DNA from: Allium sativum
Lineage: Eukaryota > Streptophyta > Magnoliopsida > Asparagales > Amaryllidaceae
Direction of reading: 5' to 3'
Assembly (NCBI GenBank): GCA_030737875.1
Contig: CM060912.1
Span: forward strand, 130,953,993-131,017,992
Length of the DNA stretch: 64,000 nt
Below are positions 25,401 through 36,545 of this stretch, one piece after another. The translations under genes were made by a program, and so were the position numbers. A model generated the notes under the pieces. That model had not been told where the DNA came from. It searched no databases and saw only the letters and a program-made list of their open reading frames with translations. Every line of letters begins with the position of its first letter. The first letter of the stretch is position 1.

Positions 25401-25676
25401 ATCACAAGCGGGAACGAAAAATCAAAGCCCGCCTATACTAAAATGCTACAATCACATAGGACCGATGAATTAGATGCATTTAACTTTCAAACGCTGCTAT
25501 AAATGCATCTAAACGTACATTTTCTTGTAGTGTTAAGAGAATAACTCCCTAAGTATCAACCCCGAAGACCGAAATCAACATCAGATTGGTACTCAGAGAA
25601 TTACTCAACTCAACCAAACTTCTGTTTGTCATTCATATTTGTCTTTGATCAGCATTAATTAATTATTAATGCACAG

Positions 25677-26018
25677 ACCTCTAACATTAAGTCGATTACT
25701 TGTGGCCACTGGATATGCAGGGCGGTTCCGGGCAGACTTCCTGCACAAGCCAGACTTAACCTCGTGTCTAAGCATCTTTTAATTATGCCTACGACCTCTC
25801 ACATTAGACTGTCATTTGCGGTTGCTGAATGTGTCGGGCGGGTCCGAGCAGTCTTATACCACAAACAAGTCTAACCTCGCGTCTTAGGCATTTATTACGC
25901 ATTTAATTTATGCCATTGACCTCTCACATTAGACTACCGTTTGTGGTTGTTGGATTTGTCGGGCGGGTCCGGGCAGTCTTATACCACAAACGAGTCTAAC
26001 CTCGTGTCTTAGGTAGTT
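25677..26018. repeat. Three tandem ~116-125-bp units in Gypsy-1 5' LTR
   Basis: Units starting at 25677, 25793 and 25918 share GACCTCTCACATTAGACT, a GTCGGGCGGGTCCGGGCAGTC core and TCTAACCTCGTGTCTTAGG. Two related units in the opposite orientation occur in the solo LTR at about 51003-51230. The segment is therefore a family-wide piece of the U5/R portion of these LTRs. Confidence 0.8.
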
Positions 26019-26847
26019 ATTATTACACATTATTATTCAACCCCAATTTGAATTAATATCCCTATTTCAAATTATTAATACCTTCCAAATTAATCTGTGT
26101 CCATAATTGTCACCTGAATTATGTCCATTATTTCTATGCATATAAATTAGGCTAATTAATGTCTCAAATTTATCATATGCTTTTAAGCCATTTTTATGAC
26201 GATTCACAATATTAATATTTAATATTTTCCCATTGCCCCCACGTCGTTCACACGTTTAATATGAAATATGTTAGACCCGCAAATAGTCTAATCATAAAAA
26301 GAAAAGAAACATCACAACTTGCATAACACATAAAATAGATCTAACTTGCAAATAAGAATAGGCTAGCATGGATCAAAACTTGCATGATTATAATTTACAT
26401 AATCATAAATTTGCATAATCAATAACTTGCATAGACAATAGGTGTAATTTGCATGAACTACAAATTAGCATGGATCTAATTATATAAGACGTGATTTGCA
26501 TAGATCTATACACATAAAGGTGAACTTGTATATATGAGCATGGCATATGATCTACATACAAACTTGTATTAAACTTGCATATGCAATTTAGACATGTAAA
26601 CTAAGACTTACATATGATTCGCATACAATCTTACTATCATATGATTCACATCCAAACTTATATATAAACTTGCATATATTATTTAGACATGTAAATCAAG
26701 ATTTTCATTTACACTTGCATATGATTTACACATGTAAATTAATGTCACAAAATGAATCAGATCTAGCATATGTGTTTAGACATATGAACCAACATCATGA
26801 ATTTAAACATATAAACTAATATCACACGTTTTACATATAAACTCGCA

Positions 26848-26848
<1 letters not shown>

Positions 26849-26905
<57 letters not shown>
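26849..26905. repeat. (GT)n(AT)n microsatellite
   Basis: Compound repeat. At the equivalent place in the 3' LTR (759-831) it is a pure (TA)n run of about 36 units. A second compound (AT)n(AC)n run is at about 27899-27947. Confidence 0.85.
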
Positions 26906-26906
<1 letters not shown>

Positions 26907-27326
26907 TTGATTCACATATAAACATGTGTATAATTCGCATACAAACTTGCATATAAACTGATGTCATAAAATAAATCAAGTTAAACATACGTGATTGGAC
27001 ATATGAAATAGATCTACTAACATAAGTTAACAAAACTGTCATATGTTCACAAACAGATGATAACAAAATCAAGTAACGTCACATGATTCAACAGGCATGT
27101 TCTCATAATCCCAATTATAACTCATCATAATTAATTTATTAATTATTTTTTGAAAGAAATTGTACTCACAAAGATGGATTAGAAAAGAGAATAATTCGTT
27201 CGTCGTTTGTATAAGAATTCTGACCTGCAATTCCTAAGCTTTAAGAAGAAGGTGAATTATTCCAGCAGCAGCATGGAGGCCATGAGACTAATTTAGTTTA
27301 GGTTTAGAGCTTGGGTTTATGTATGC

Positions 27327-27336
27327 TTATATATAA
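27327..27336 (-). promoter_or_regulatory. Putative TATA box of Gypsy-1 LTR
   Basis: The minus strand reads TATATATAAG about 1.08 kb into the LTR, followed by a pyrimidine/CT-rich leader and a CCATGCTGCTGCTGGAA segment. That segment also follows the TATA-like site of the related solo LTR (49707). In the 3' LTR the same place (about 10421-10430) has been changed to CTGTATAAG. Inferred U3/R boundary. Confidence 0.4.
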
Positions 27337-27909
27337 GTTTAGATAAATTCTAGCCTTTAGATAATAGGTTTTTAATCCGCATCGTACACCTAGTGCTGAG
27401 TCAGCAAATGTATTTTATATATATTAATAACCTTCTATTTTTCTTCCCGTAATTAATATGAATTGAACTTAAACATCTAATTGCATGTTTTCTTCGATTA
27501 GCGTATTCTTCTTAATTGATGTCAATTAACATTGAATAACAATTTTACTATATTCCTCAAATTAACATATTCTGGTTAATGTTAATTGACATAAGTGACA
27601 AATTAGCATAAACATTTATACAAATTAAGATAATTACATGGTTTCCTAACAATACCCTATTAACATGTTTACAATTTGATGTCACATAACATGATTTTAC
27701 AATTGAACATAGATGCCCAATTAACATATTTTATTTAATTAATATCAATTGATATGAATGACAAACTAGCACAAACACATATATAAACTAAGGTCAATTA
27801 CATGTTTTTCAATCAACGCCATATTTACACACATCGACAAATTAATTTCAATCTATTCATGTTTACATATTCTTCCTTTACTGTATACATTAATTGCCCA
27901 TATATATAA

Positions 27910-27945
<36 letters not shown>

Positions 27946-28559
27946 CTACCTATTCATAAATTCTGATATTGACAACTACTACAAATTGATTTCTTACCTA
28001 TTTAAAAAAGTGGAAATTGAGTATATAATTTAATTCCCCTTTTTTCTACTTTCCTCATAACATACAAAGTCAATGCATAATGAAGTTACTTACATACATA
28101 TATATTTATTTATACATGCATAAATCTTTCCTTCCCAAATAAATTGATTGTGTTTATCTTCTTCTTTTCTTACTTTTTACTGCATGCATCCACACATTTC
28201 CTTCCGCTTTTTGTATTAATTGCATTAATTTTTCTTTTACTGTAGCATAATTAATTCGCATGCATTTTTTTCAATGCACATTTTTAAACTTGTACCTTCT
28301 TAACATAATTGCATATATATATATATATTCATTTTTTTTATTTTTCTTCATTAGTTAATTAATCTTTTAATTAATTATCTTTACGGTATAGTATATCTAA
28401 TTTCGGTGTGTTACAATAATGGCCATTTGGAAACTCTTATTTTTTTTCAACTGCCAACACTTATATGTATTGTAGACCAGTGACACTAATATGTGTTGCT
28501 ATAGTAAAAATGTGTCATCAAAAATGTGCCAACACTTATTTGTGTTGATGTGCCTTGTC

Positions 28560-29480
28560 AACCCTCATATTCTGAGGGAAAAAGGGTAAGTTCTCACCCA
28601 TAACCTAATTTGTACCTCAATCCTTTCTCCCTCAACGCTTATTCCTCCGAAGGCCCCGTCATAAGCTAATAAAAAAAATTGGCTTTGAAGAATTGATATC
28701 AGTGATCCCTCTCTCCAATCTAAGAATTTTGGATTTCTCAAATCGGTATAAATCTCTCAAATCCTTTCTCCACCCATTTCTCAATCATCAACTTCGAATT
28801 GGGGCTTCTGGGAATCATGATAATAGGTAAAAAAATTGATTTCACTTTCGTAACATGCTGATTAGCTCATCACCCAAAAGCAATGTTCCTCTTTTATCCT
28901 AAATGGTTCATATGAATTTCAGAATTCATTTACTATTTACCAAATGGTTCACGTGAATTTCAAAATTCATTTTCATAAGGGATTTTGATATTTTAGACGG
29001 GTACTCTAGAAAACAAGTAGTGTAATAGCAATTTTAAAGTTCATTTTTGTGGATTTTTCTCTCCAAATGCATAAAATCCTCAAAATCTAGTGATAACTTG
29101 GTCTAATTGTACTATTATTGTCTATAGTTAAAGTACTTGCAAAGAGGAGGGCCTTCCAAGTTCACTAAAAATTGTTATGGTATGCTCCACTATAACAATA
29201 AAAGAATTCTCTCATAATAATCAATGTTTATAGTTTATTATAAGGATACGATGTGATTCACAAGAAAATGACCAAAGAAGTCAAGTTGAACCATTAACAG
29301 AGAAAAAATAATCGAAAATGATTTTAGAGATGTGGTAGTTGATTCTATTAATGGAGAAGCTCGATCTCCAAGAGTAAAACTTTACTTATCAAGTTGAACA
29401 ATTATGCATAATGATATATCTTAATGACACAGATAAGATGTTATATTGTTGTGTTTTATTTGTTGTCATTATTGCCATAC
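28560..29480. other. CACTA-3 left interior, no firm gene
   Basis: Stretch with CT-rich leader-like sequence at 28610-28800 (repeated TCTCTCAAATC) that could be a captured 5' UTR. A short open piece near 29330-29385 (RDVVVDSINGEARSPRV) might be another exon of the gene at 29481, but I cannot support it. Confidence 0.3.
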
Positions 29481-29611
29481 AGATCCATAATGAGGATGTT
29501 TCAGCAATCAATTTGGTGGAGCAGCATGGTCCTATTTCTGTTCTTGATCCCTCGTTTTATCATGATGACTTGCCACTTTCTCCCGTGAAGAAGACTATAT
29601 ATGCAATGGAA
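29481..29611 (+). pseudogene. Exon fragment, DUF4378/TRM (LONGIFOLIA-like) family
   Basis: After a TTATTGCCATACAG acceptor the plus strand encodes IHNEDVSAINLVEQHGPISV then LDPSFYHDDLPLSPVKK, ending at GGAAG/GTAAAA. The block 'Q.PSPVSVLD.SF.EDD..PSPVK' is typical of plant DUF4378 / TON1-recruiting-motif proteins, which help position microtubule arrays. Only one exon of about 43 residues is present. It is on the strand opposite to the neighbouring decarboxylase pseudogene, so it is a separate capture. The family call rests on this one motif. Confidence 0.55.
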
Positions 29612-29989
29612 GGTAAAATGAACCCAAAAAAACTACATGAAGTTACCCATTAATAACATATGAATATGTTTCTACATATAGCGTAGACACAACTGCTTGA
29701 AGTTACCCTTTAATATCATGAATATGTTCCTTTTTTCTTTAGAAATAATTAGGATATTAAAATTAAATGTGAAATTTGTACCAGATATAACTCTTGAGAT
29801 CCCTCTTAATCCTACAACTTGTTCATCCTCCTAATCCAAACGACGATTGGATGAAATCTTGTGTAAAAATGTACATTTAAGTAACAAATAAACATGGGAG
29901 CAGAAAAGTTACAAAGTCAAAAAAAAAAAAAAAAAGAATTCATGTCAAAAGTAATTCAACACTGAGGAGCACTGTAATATGCATTGTGG

Positions 29990-31370
29990 CTAAACATCAT
30001 AAACAAGCATAGAAGAAAGTTGGTGATTAGCTGCCCCGCTGATTGAAGCACCCATTTCTTTTACATCAATTAAATAAGACAAAGCCTTCTCCGTAACGAC
30101 TTCTCCAGGAATAAGCACAGGTATACCTAGTGGATAAGGTGAGATCAACTCACCACATTTCTTCCCAGTGCTTTCATCAATGTTGACTTCCCGCTTCTTT
30201 GCAAAGAATGCCTCTCTAGGACTCAACTGATAAACAAAGCCATCAAAAGGTTCATAATCAAGTACTCTACTTTTCATGTTATTACCCATATCATTTGCCT
30301 TAAAATAACAGTTTGACAAATATTTTATACTTGTTGTAATCCTTTTCACATCATTACTACGAGTACCCAAATTAAATGCAAATGTTAAAAACCGACTTCT
30401 TGCCAGCTCAACTATGACTTTCCTCTCTTGAGAGAGTATGTCATCTGCTTCACAACCGGAAATACCAAGCTAAGATACACCTATAGTGATGCAAAGAGGA
30501 TACATACAATGAAAATCAGACATAATCTTTCATGCATCCAAAAGTGATATACCAGGTATTTTACTAATCTCAAGCCTAACGGTAGCTGCTAACTTCATGG
30601 CTTTTTCGAAAATTGTTTTTGGGTTTTCACTTAGCTGAGCTCTAGCTGCATCTACAGAGGCCAATAGAAGGTAACTCGAGCTTGAGCTTTGATGCATTTG
30701 TTGGCATTTGCTCACTATCTCCTTATCAACCATATTTCCAGACAAGTGCAGCATTGAAGACTGAGTTAACGAAGAAAGTACTTTAAGTGTCGACTAAACT
30801 ACTAAATCAGATCCTTTCTCTAGTGCTTTTTACCGGTTGCATCCAATTCATTCAGAGCATTTTCAACTTATGATTTTGTCATTCCACCTATAACATCCCA
30901 ATTCGAGTCGTATTCTGGCACGATATATTTTGGTTAGGCACCTGACAGAACAAGACCTGATATTGCAAAAATATGAGAATTTCTTAGGAGAACTAGAGTT
31001 TGATCTAGGGAACAAGTGGCCATTATTGAAGCTTAAATGCCACATGTAGTGACACCTACAAGAAACCAAGTGTTTGATGAACCAAATAGTTTCGCAGCTT
31101 GATTTTGTGCATCTAAGATTACACCATGTGGATAGAACAGATCATCCAATTCAATGAGTTCACGTAAGTCATGAATGAATGGATTGATGGTTGAGAGAGT
31201 GAATGAGAAGTGGCCTTGCCTCAGTTGTGTTCGGGAAAATGCAAACATGCAACATCTTGTTCTGCACAAGATTTTAGTGCCTCCACTAAAGGAGCCTTAC
31301 TTGAAGCAGACTGGAGCAAATTTGGCGAATCACTGAGAAGAATATTGGTATCTGAAGTTTTATACATACT
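29990..31370 (-). pseudogene. Orn/Lys/Arg decarboxylase family pseudogene
   Basis: PLP-dependent group III (OKR_DC) decarboxylase of the kind found in plastid/bacterial lineages. The minus strand reads, in order: APLVEALKSCAEQDVACLHF, DDLFYPHGVILDAQNQAAKL, SSNTWFLVGVTTCGI, IVPEYDSNWDVIGGM, ALNELDATGKK. A gap follows where the PLP-lysine region should be. Then come MLHLSGNMVDKE, LLLASVDAARAQLSENP, DPLCITIGVS (stop) LGISGCEADDILSQERKVIV, the C-terminal domain SPREAFFAKKREVN and ELISPYPLGIPVLIPGEVVT, and the natural-looking C-terminus SSMLVYDV. Several stops and frame breaks. The PLP-binding Lys segment is deleted near 30780. The contiguous run without introns suggests a retrocopy, though no poly(A) is visible on the proper side. 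Confidence 0.88.
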
Positions 31371-31689
31371 GGTTGAGGAGGATTATGGTTTTGTTATTGC
31401 TGCTTCCAATGATACTAAACTTTTTATAGGTCCAAACCAAACATCGGTTCTTCTTAAATTTATCAACTTGGACATTCTTCAACTTTGAAGTGTTTAATAG
31501 GCACTGAGATGCTGAAGAAGAAGAAAACATGGAATCAAAATAGTAACAATGACGACGACGACGACGAGTAGATCAGTAAAGAGTTTGAAGAACCCAGGAG
31601 AGCAAAGGTGTGAATGTTATCCATTTAGGCCATTGGCACCGAACTATCATGCTTATTACATTTTTCATGAATATTTCTGCATATATCAT

Positions 31690-31990
31690 TATGAAGATGT
31701 TTTTGCAAACTGAGTCGGGCATCAGTTTGCAAAAATTGAGCCGCCTCAGTTTGACACAGTTTTTGCAAAAACCGAGTCTCGACTCAGTTTTTGCAAGCTG
31801 AGCTGCCTCAGTTTGTAAATACTGAGGCTCGGCATGGTTTGCAAACTGAGTCGAGCCTCCGTTTTTGTAATGCATTTGTTATATATACACTTGTTATTTA
31901 TCAGTTTTTGCAATGCACTTGTTATAAATATACTCAGTTTTGTTGTTTATTAATACACTTGTTATTTATCAGTTTTGCAATTTGTTATTT
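31690..31990. repeat. CTCAGTTTTTGCAAA / palindromic repeat array
   Basis: Variants of CTCAGTTTTTGCAAA and GCAAACTGAG alternate at 15-30-bp spacing about ten times. Neighbouring copies in opposite orientation could pair into hairpins. The CACTA-2 array at 16840-17240 uses the same CTCAGTTTT core. Confidence 0.65.
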
Positions 31991-32144
31991 CTGTAAAAAT
32001 GAGTGCATTTATATTTTATAGGCACTTGTAGAGGAGTAAAAAAACAGAATTTGGAATGTAATGGCAACGAGAAAGCAAATATGTCTGATCTTGACAATTA
32101 TCCTATCTCCAAAAAATTTGGTTCTGATAAACATAACAATTATT

Positions 32145-32190
32145 GTCGTGCAATTAGCACCACTTCTGTCGTGCAATTAGCACCACTTCT
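32145..32190. repeat. Tandem duplication, 23 bp x 2
   Basis: A 23-bp unit beginning GTCGTGCAATTAGCACC occurs twice with no gap. It lies in a short open region (MSDLDNYPISKKFGSDKHNN) that otherwise has no recognised relative. Confidence 0.85.
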
Positions 32191-32559
32191 TCCATAAAGC
32201 AAACAAAGATGATACAAGCTTCTAAAGCAATTGCCGACAAGAATAAAAAGGATGATTTTTGTCAATGGTCAATGGAATTACAAAATCAAGTTGCAAGTAA
32301 AGTGGCGAATCAAGTGTCGATTTTCGCCTTCGCAATATCTAAAATTCTATGTATCTTTAGTAAAACTTTGTATTGCTTTTTATTTTTTGAACATCATATT
32401 ATGGTATTTTGAAATTGGAAGCATGTAACAAATAATTGAGCATTATGCGAATTTGACATTGTTGAATTTGAAATATGGAAGTGCACTAAATCTTATGTTG
32501 AATTAATATGTTGAATTATATACGTGATTGGAAATCATAAAGACATGTTATACTCATTT

Positions 32560-32935
32560 ATAAGTATTAGCAATTTATGTACGCCAATATTTATAAGTGT
32601 TAGTAGGATTATGATACTGACATTTATAAGTGTTACTATATCTTATGGTTCCAACATTTATAAGTGTTAGCAATGAATATGTCTATTACAATTATAAATG
32701 TTACCATATCTTATGGTTCCAACATTTATAGGTGTTAGCAATGAATATGTTTGTTACACTTATAAGTGTTACCATATCTTCTGGTTCCAACATTTATAAG
32801 TGTTAGCAATTACTCAGTTTGTAACACTTACAAGTGTTACAAATATGGCTGGACAATTCCACACAGGCTGTTGATAACACTTAAAAGTGTTACAGGAATT
32901 ATTTATAACACTTATATTTGTTGGGAATCTGTGTT
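32560..32935. repeat. CACTA-3 right subterminal repeats
   Basis: About ten copies of ACATTTATAAGTGTTAGCA and its complement. Several are near-perfect tandem (GAATATGT-spaced) copies. Likely transposase binding sites by family analogy. Confidence 0.8.
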
Positions 32936-33822
32936 TTGGTGTAGTGTCGAACAGTGTAACAACATGGAAAATCTTGACCAATTTTAATTTTTTATTTTCG
33001 CTATTTCAGTGAATTTTGAATAGTTAAAATAATTTATTTTAAATGATAACGATTAAAAATTTATTTTAATCGAAGTTGGAGTGAATATATATATTTTAAT
33101 TTCAAAAGGAATTAAAAACAACACGGTAGTTTGAAAAGTCAAACCTGAATTTCGACTGGATGTACAAGATTCAAAATTTGACGGATTTTAGTGAAACCAA
33201 AAATATCTAAATCTGTTTGAAAATATCTTTCCAATGAATCCAAAAAATCGAAATTTCATAGCGGGAATCAAAAGTTATGGCTAGTTGAATATTCAGAATA
33301 GTCGCTATAGTATAATTTATAGCCCGTATAGAAGTCCACTTTTCAAACGACCTCAATTTTCAATGTAACCAATTTTGTTGGATCCAGAATGTCAAATTAT
33401 TTCTAAATTTAATTTTTCACAATTTTTGGAATTAATATGTGAGCGTGGCAAAAGAAAATGTGTTTTGTTAATTTCAATCAAATTTAATCAACTTAAAAAT
33501 GATCATTTTTCAAACGGTCTCCAAATTTGATGAAATTAATTTTGTTAGGACTGTATCGTCGAAACAAAGCCAGAAATAATTTTTCTGGAATTTTCAGAGT
33601 CCGTATGCGGCCCCAGTGAATTTAAATATACGATTGAATTAATTTAATAAAGAATTTAAATTTTAAATTGAAGAAATCAGGCCACAAACTGTCATTTGGG
33701 CTTACGGGACCTAGCCCATCAGTTCTGGAATATAGGCAATTAGGTAAAAATAACTCTTGTTGGACTGAAATTGGAGTTGTTTAGAATTTATGGATTTTTT
33801 TGTAAAATTAGCAATAAAATAT

Positions 33823-33829
33823 TATAAAA
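33823..33829 (+). promoter_or_regulatory. Putative TATA box of Gypsy-2 LTR
   Basis: TATAAAA followed about 20 bases later by TCTTCTTCAAACCCTAG, a sequence of the kind that begins many plant 5' leaders. The copy in the 3' LTR (44373-44379) is conserved. Implies U3 of about 0.9 kb and an unusually long R/U5. Confidence 0.45.
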
Positions 33830-34649
33830 ATACACTTGGTCTTCTTCAAACCCTAGTTTCTAGTAGCCGCTACCCCCCTTTTCCGTGGCCGACGTTATTT
33901 CGACGTTACTCCAACCTTCCCCCACTAATTTCCACCGATTCACTCTCCAAAACCTATCAGTCCTTTAAGCAATTTCGAAGAGATTTTCATCACCTTCACA
34001 TCCATACGGCTAACATACCCTGAAACTGCACATAGCCCGAGGATATACGCCACCAACCCGCCGCGTTTGAAGCTCCGCCCAGCCCCCTACCCACGATCGA
34101 GTTCAACCGCAGTGGGCCCCCTACGCGCCGTTACTCCCCTGTCGAGGTGCCACCATCCGATCTTCAAACCACTGCTCCGTTCGATCGAAAAATTTAAACC
34201 TAGAATCGAACAAAGTTGAAATAGTTGCAGCCCTTGTCTGAGTAGAGAAGAAGGTTAAGTTTTAAATTACATTATTTAATTAATTAATATAAATTGTTAT
34301 CAACCTAAAACAAATCATAACTCATCCATACTAATTCAGAATAGCACGATTTTCGAAGCGTTGCGATCGTAGACACGAGATCTACGTTACTAGACTGATT
34401 GGATCGGATTCTGAGCTGATTGGATTTTGGCCAAAAATAGCAGATCTGAACCACTCAGTTTCAAACGACAGTGAGAAATCCTATTTTATTTTTATTATTA
34501 TTTATTTTAAAATAATTAGAATAAATCATAATTGTATTCTCATTTATTCGCTGTATATGTTATGCTACGTGATTTGATTTGTATGTGATGTGTTAATGTA
34601 GATCTATTCATTTGGGTGATATTATGTTATAATTGAAATTGCCATAAAA

Positions 34650-35395
34650 TTGAATCAAATATTTTGTTGTTATTTTTGTTGAATCAAAATATTCAACAAA
34701 AATAGAGTATCACTTTTATTATATTTGGATGGAATTATAATTGCCATAAAAATGAATATACATTTAGGTTGTTATTTTGTTGAATCAAATATATTCAACA
34801 AAAATGGAATATCACCTTTGTTTATTTATTGGATTGAACTAGAATTTTCAATTCATTAAAAATTTCACCTTTGTTCATTTATTGGATTGAATTAGAATTT
34901 TTATTAGCCATTGTTTGTTTATTGGATTGAATTAGAATTTTTAATTCAATAAAAAATTCACCTTTGCTTATTTATTGGATTGAATTAGAATTTTCAAGTC
35001 AATAAAAGTTTCACCTTTGTTTATTTAGTGGATTGAATTAGAATTTTCAAATCAATAAAAATATCACCTTGTTTATTTATTGGATTGAATTAGAATTCTC
35101 AATCAATAAAAATATCACCTTGTTTATTTGTTGATTGAATAAGAATTTTCAACCAATAAAGATATCACCTTGTTTATTTGTTGATTACATTAGAATTTAC
35201 AATTCAACAAAAATATAATCTTTGTTTATTTGTTTGGATTGAACTAGAATTTTCAATCAAAATAAAAATATCACTTTTGTTTTTGTTTGATTGAATTAGA
35301 ATTTTCAATCAAAACAAAATATCACTTTTGTTTGTTATTTGATTGAGTTAAAATTTTCAATAAAAATGGAAATATCAGATTTAGTCATTTTGTTG
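34650..35395. repeat. LTR array A (5' LTR): ~56-bp tandem units
   Basis: About 13 diverged units of the pattern CACCTTTGTTTATTTATTGG then ATTGAATTAGAATTTTCAA then a TCAATAAAAAT tail. Each has internal inverted symmetry (GAATTAGAATTTTCAATTC). The equivalent array in the 3' LTR (45200-46065) has extra copies, which explains its greater length. Confidence 0.85.
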
Positions 35396-35459
35396 AATTG
35401 GAATATTCGACAAGAATGAAATATAAATTTCTATCATTATATGGAACTATTATAGAAAA

Positions 35460-36215
35460 AGAAATGCTCATGTTTTAAATAAAAATAAGGACATTACATT
35501 AAAAAGTTTACATTTTTAATGTAGTGTTAAAAATAAAGAAAGTGTTCATGTTTCTAACCAAAACATGAATTCATTAAAATATACTTTTTTAATGTTAAGG
35601 ATATAAGTAATGAAAACGTTCATGTTTTTAACCAAAACATGATTTTATTAAAAATATACATTTTTAATGTAAAGTTAAAAATAAGAAAAGTGTTTATGTT
35701 TTAAAGTTGAAACATTATTAAATTAAAAATATCCATTTTCAATGTACATATTTTCAATCCAACATGATTCCATGTTAAAAGTTCACATTTTTAATATAAT
35801 GTTAAATAAAATAGAAAATGTACATGTTTTAAAAAGAAAACATCATTTCATTAAAAACATGAACATGATTTCATTAAAATTAAAAACATGATTTTATTAA
35901 AAAAAATACATTTTTAACGTAATGTAAAAGTAAAGAAAAGGTACATGTTTTAAATGCAAAACATGTTATACATTAAAATTTCACTTTTTAATGTAATTAT
36001 AGAAATGTAGAAAAGAAACATGTTTTAAAATGAAAATAGGTTCTACATAAAAAAATCATTTTTTATGTAATAATAGGAATGTTAAAAATATGAAAGTTAT
36101 TCATGTTTTAAATAGAAAACATGATTTCATTAAAAATAGGCATTTTTAATGTAAAAAGACAAACATGCAAGTTTTCAAAATAAAACATGTTTATATTGAA
36201 AACTTTGTTTTTAAT
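35460..36215. repeat. LTR array B (5' LTR): ACATTTTTAATGTA hairpin units
   Basis: Repeated modules with AAAACATG, then CATTAAAAATATACATTTTT, AATGTAA and a spacer of about 20-30 bases, each able to fold on itself. Copy in the 3' LTR at about 46155-46905. Confidence 0.8.
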
Positions 36216-36219
36216 AAAA

Positions 36220-36545
36220 TGGTTAAAATCACATTTATATTACATCACATATATTAGAATTTATATGCATTGTCAAAATTATATTTTTAATTACATCGCA
36301 TATATTAGAATTTATATGAGTTGCTAAAATCACATTTATAATACACCGCATATATTAGGATGTATGTGCGTTGTTAAAATCATATTTATAATTATATCGC
36401 ATATATTATAATTTACATGCGCTGTTAAAATAACATTTATAATTACATTGTATATATCAGAGTTATATGCACTGTCAAAATTACATTTATATTTAAATTT
36501 GCATATGTTAGGATTTATATGCGAAGTAGACTTGTCATTAGATAA
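36220..36545. repeat. LTR array C (5' LTR): ~54-bp units
   Basis: Six units containing ACATCGCATATATTAGAATT and TATATGCGTTGTTAAAATCA. Because 54 is a multiple of three the array stays open in one frame, but this is no sign of coding. Copy in the 3' LTR at about 46915-47215. Confidence 0.85.

Larger units (their letters stand above)
15681..25532. mobile_element. CACTA-2, Pack-type CACTA transposon (9852 bp)
   Basis: Termini are CACTACACCAGAAATGG on the left and, read inward from the right, CACTACAAGAAAATGT. The duplicated target is TTA (15678-15680 and 25533-25535). Subterminal zones (15690-16030 and 25410-25532) repeat GTAGCGTTTT/AACGCTAC-type motifs. The interior carries pieces of unrelated plant genes, all on the minus strand where readable: a possible WD40 gene, laccase, LINE RT and TSC10. 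No Tnp2-like transposase is visible, so it is non-autonomous. It splits the Gypsy-1 5' LTR and is therefore younger than that insertion. Confidence 0.92.
14137..28415 (-). mobile_element. Gypsy-1 5' LTR, split by CACTA-2 (net about 4424 bp)
   Basis: The plus-strand ends TGTAACACCCC (14137) and GTGTGTTACA (28415) are the inverted-repeat LTR termini (TG...CA). Removing CACTA-2 (15681-25532) and one TTA leaves about 4.42 kb, long for plant gypsy LTRs. The part 25960-28415 matches the 3' LTR at 1-11503. The base after the LTR (28416 on) is CACTA-3 sequence, with ATAAT as the candidate target duplication; its partner is off the left edge. The LTR carries internal tandem repeats at 15390-15608 and 25677-26018. 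Confidence 0.9.
28416..32946. mobile_element. CACTA-3, right portion, with captured genes
   Basis: The right end, read inward, is CACTACACCAAAACACAG and is followed by TCG (candidate target duplication). Subterminal repeats of the palindrome AACACTTATAAGTGTT fill 32560-32935. The same motif type (CAACACTTATATGT, ACACTAATATGTGTT) appears at 28440-28560, so the left subterminal zone is present but the left terminus is not. Gypsy-1 abuts it at 28415, so the simplest reading is that Gypsy-1 inserted into the left end of CACTA-3, whose tip would be left of base 1. Cargo: a decarboxylase pseudogene and a DUF4378-like exon. No transposase recognised. Confidence 0.8.

Noticed and set aside
28416..28440. 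Left terminus of CACTA-3 immediately right of the Gypsy-1 LTR
   Set aside because: No CACTA-like terminal repeat there; subterminal motifs begin later, so the tip is probably beyond Gypsy-1.
29917..29936. A run next to the decarboxylase pseudogene as a poly(A) tail of a retrocopy
   Set aside because: It is a T run when read in the gene's direction, so it cannot be its poly(A).
31210..31488. 92-codon plus-strand frame
   Set aside because: Antisense of the decarboxylase pseudogene N-terminal part.
34650..36545. Possible CRISPR-like regular repeats
   Set aside because: Units are diverged head-to-tail tandem repeats without unique spacers, in a plant LTR.
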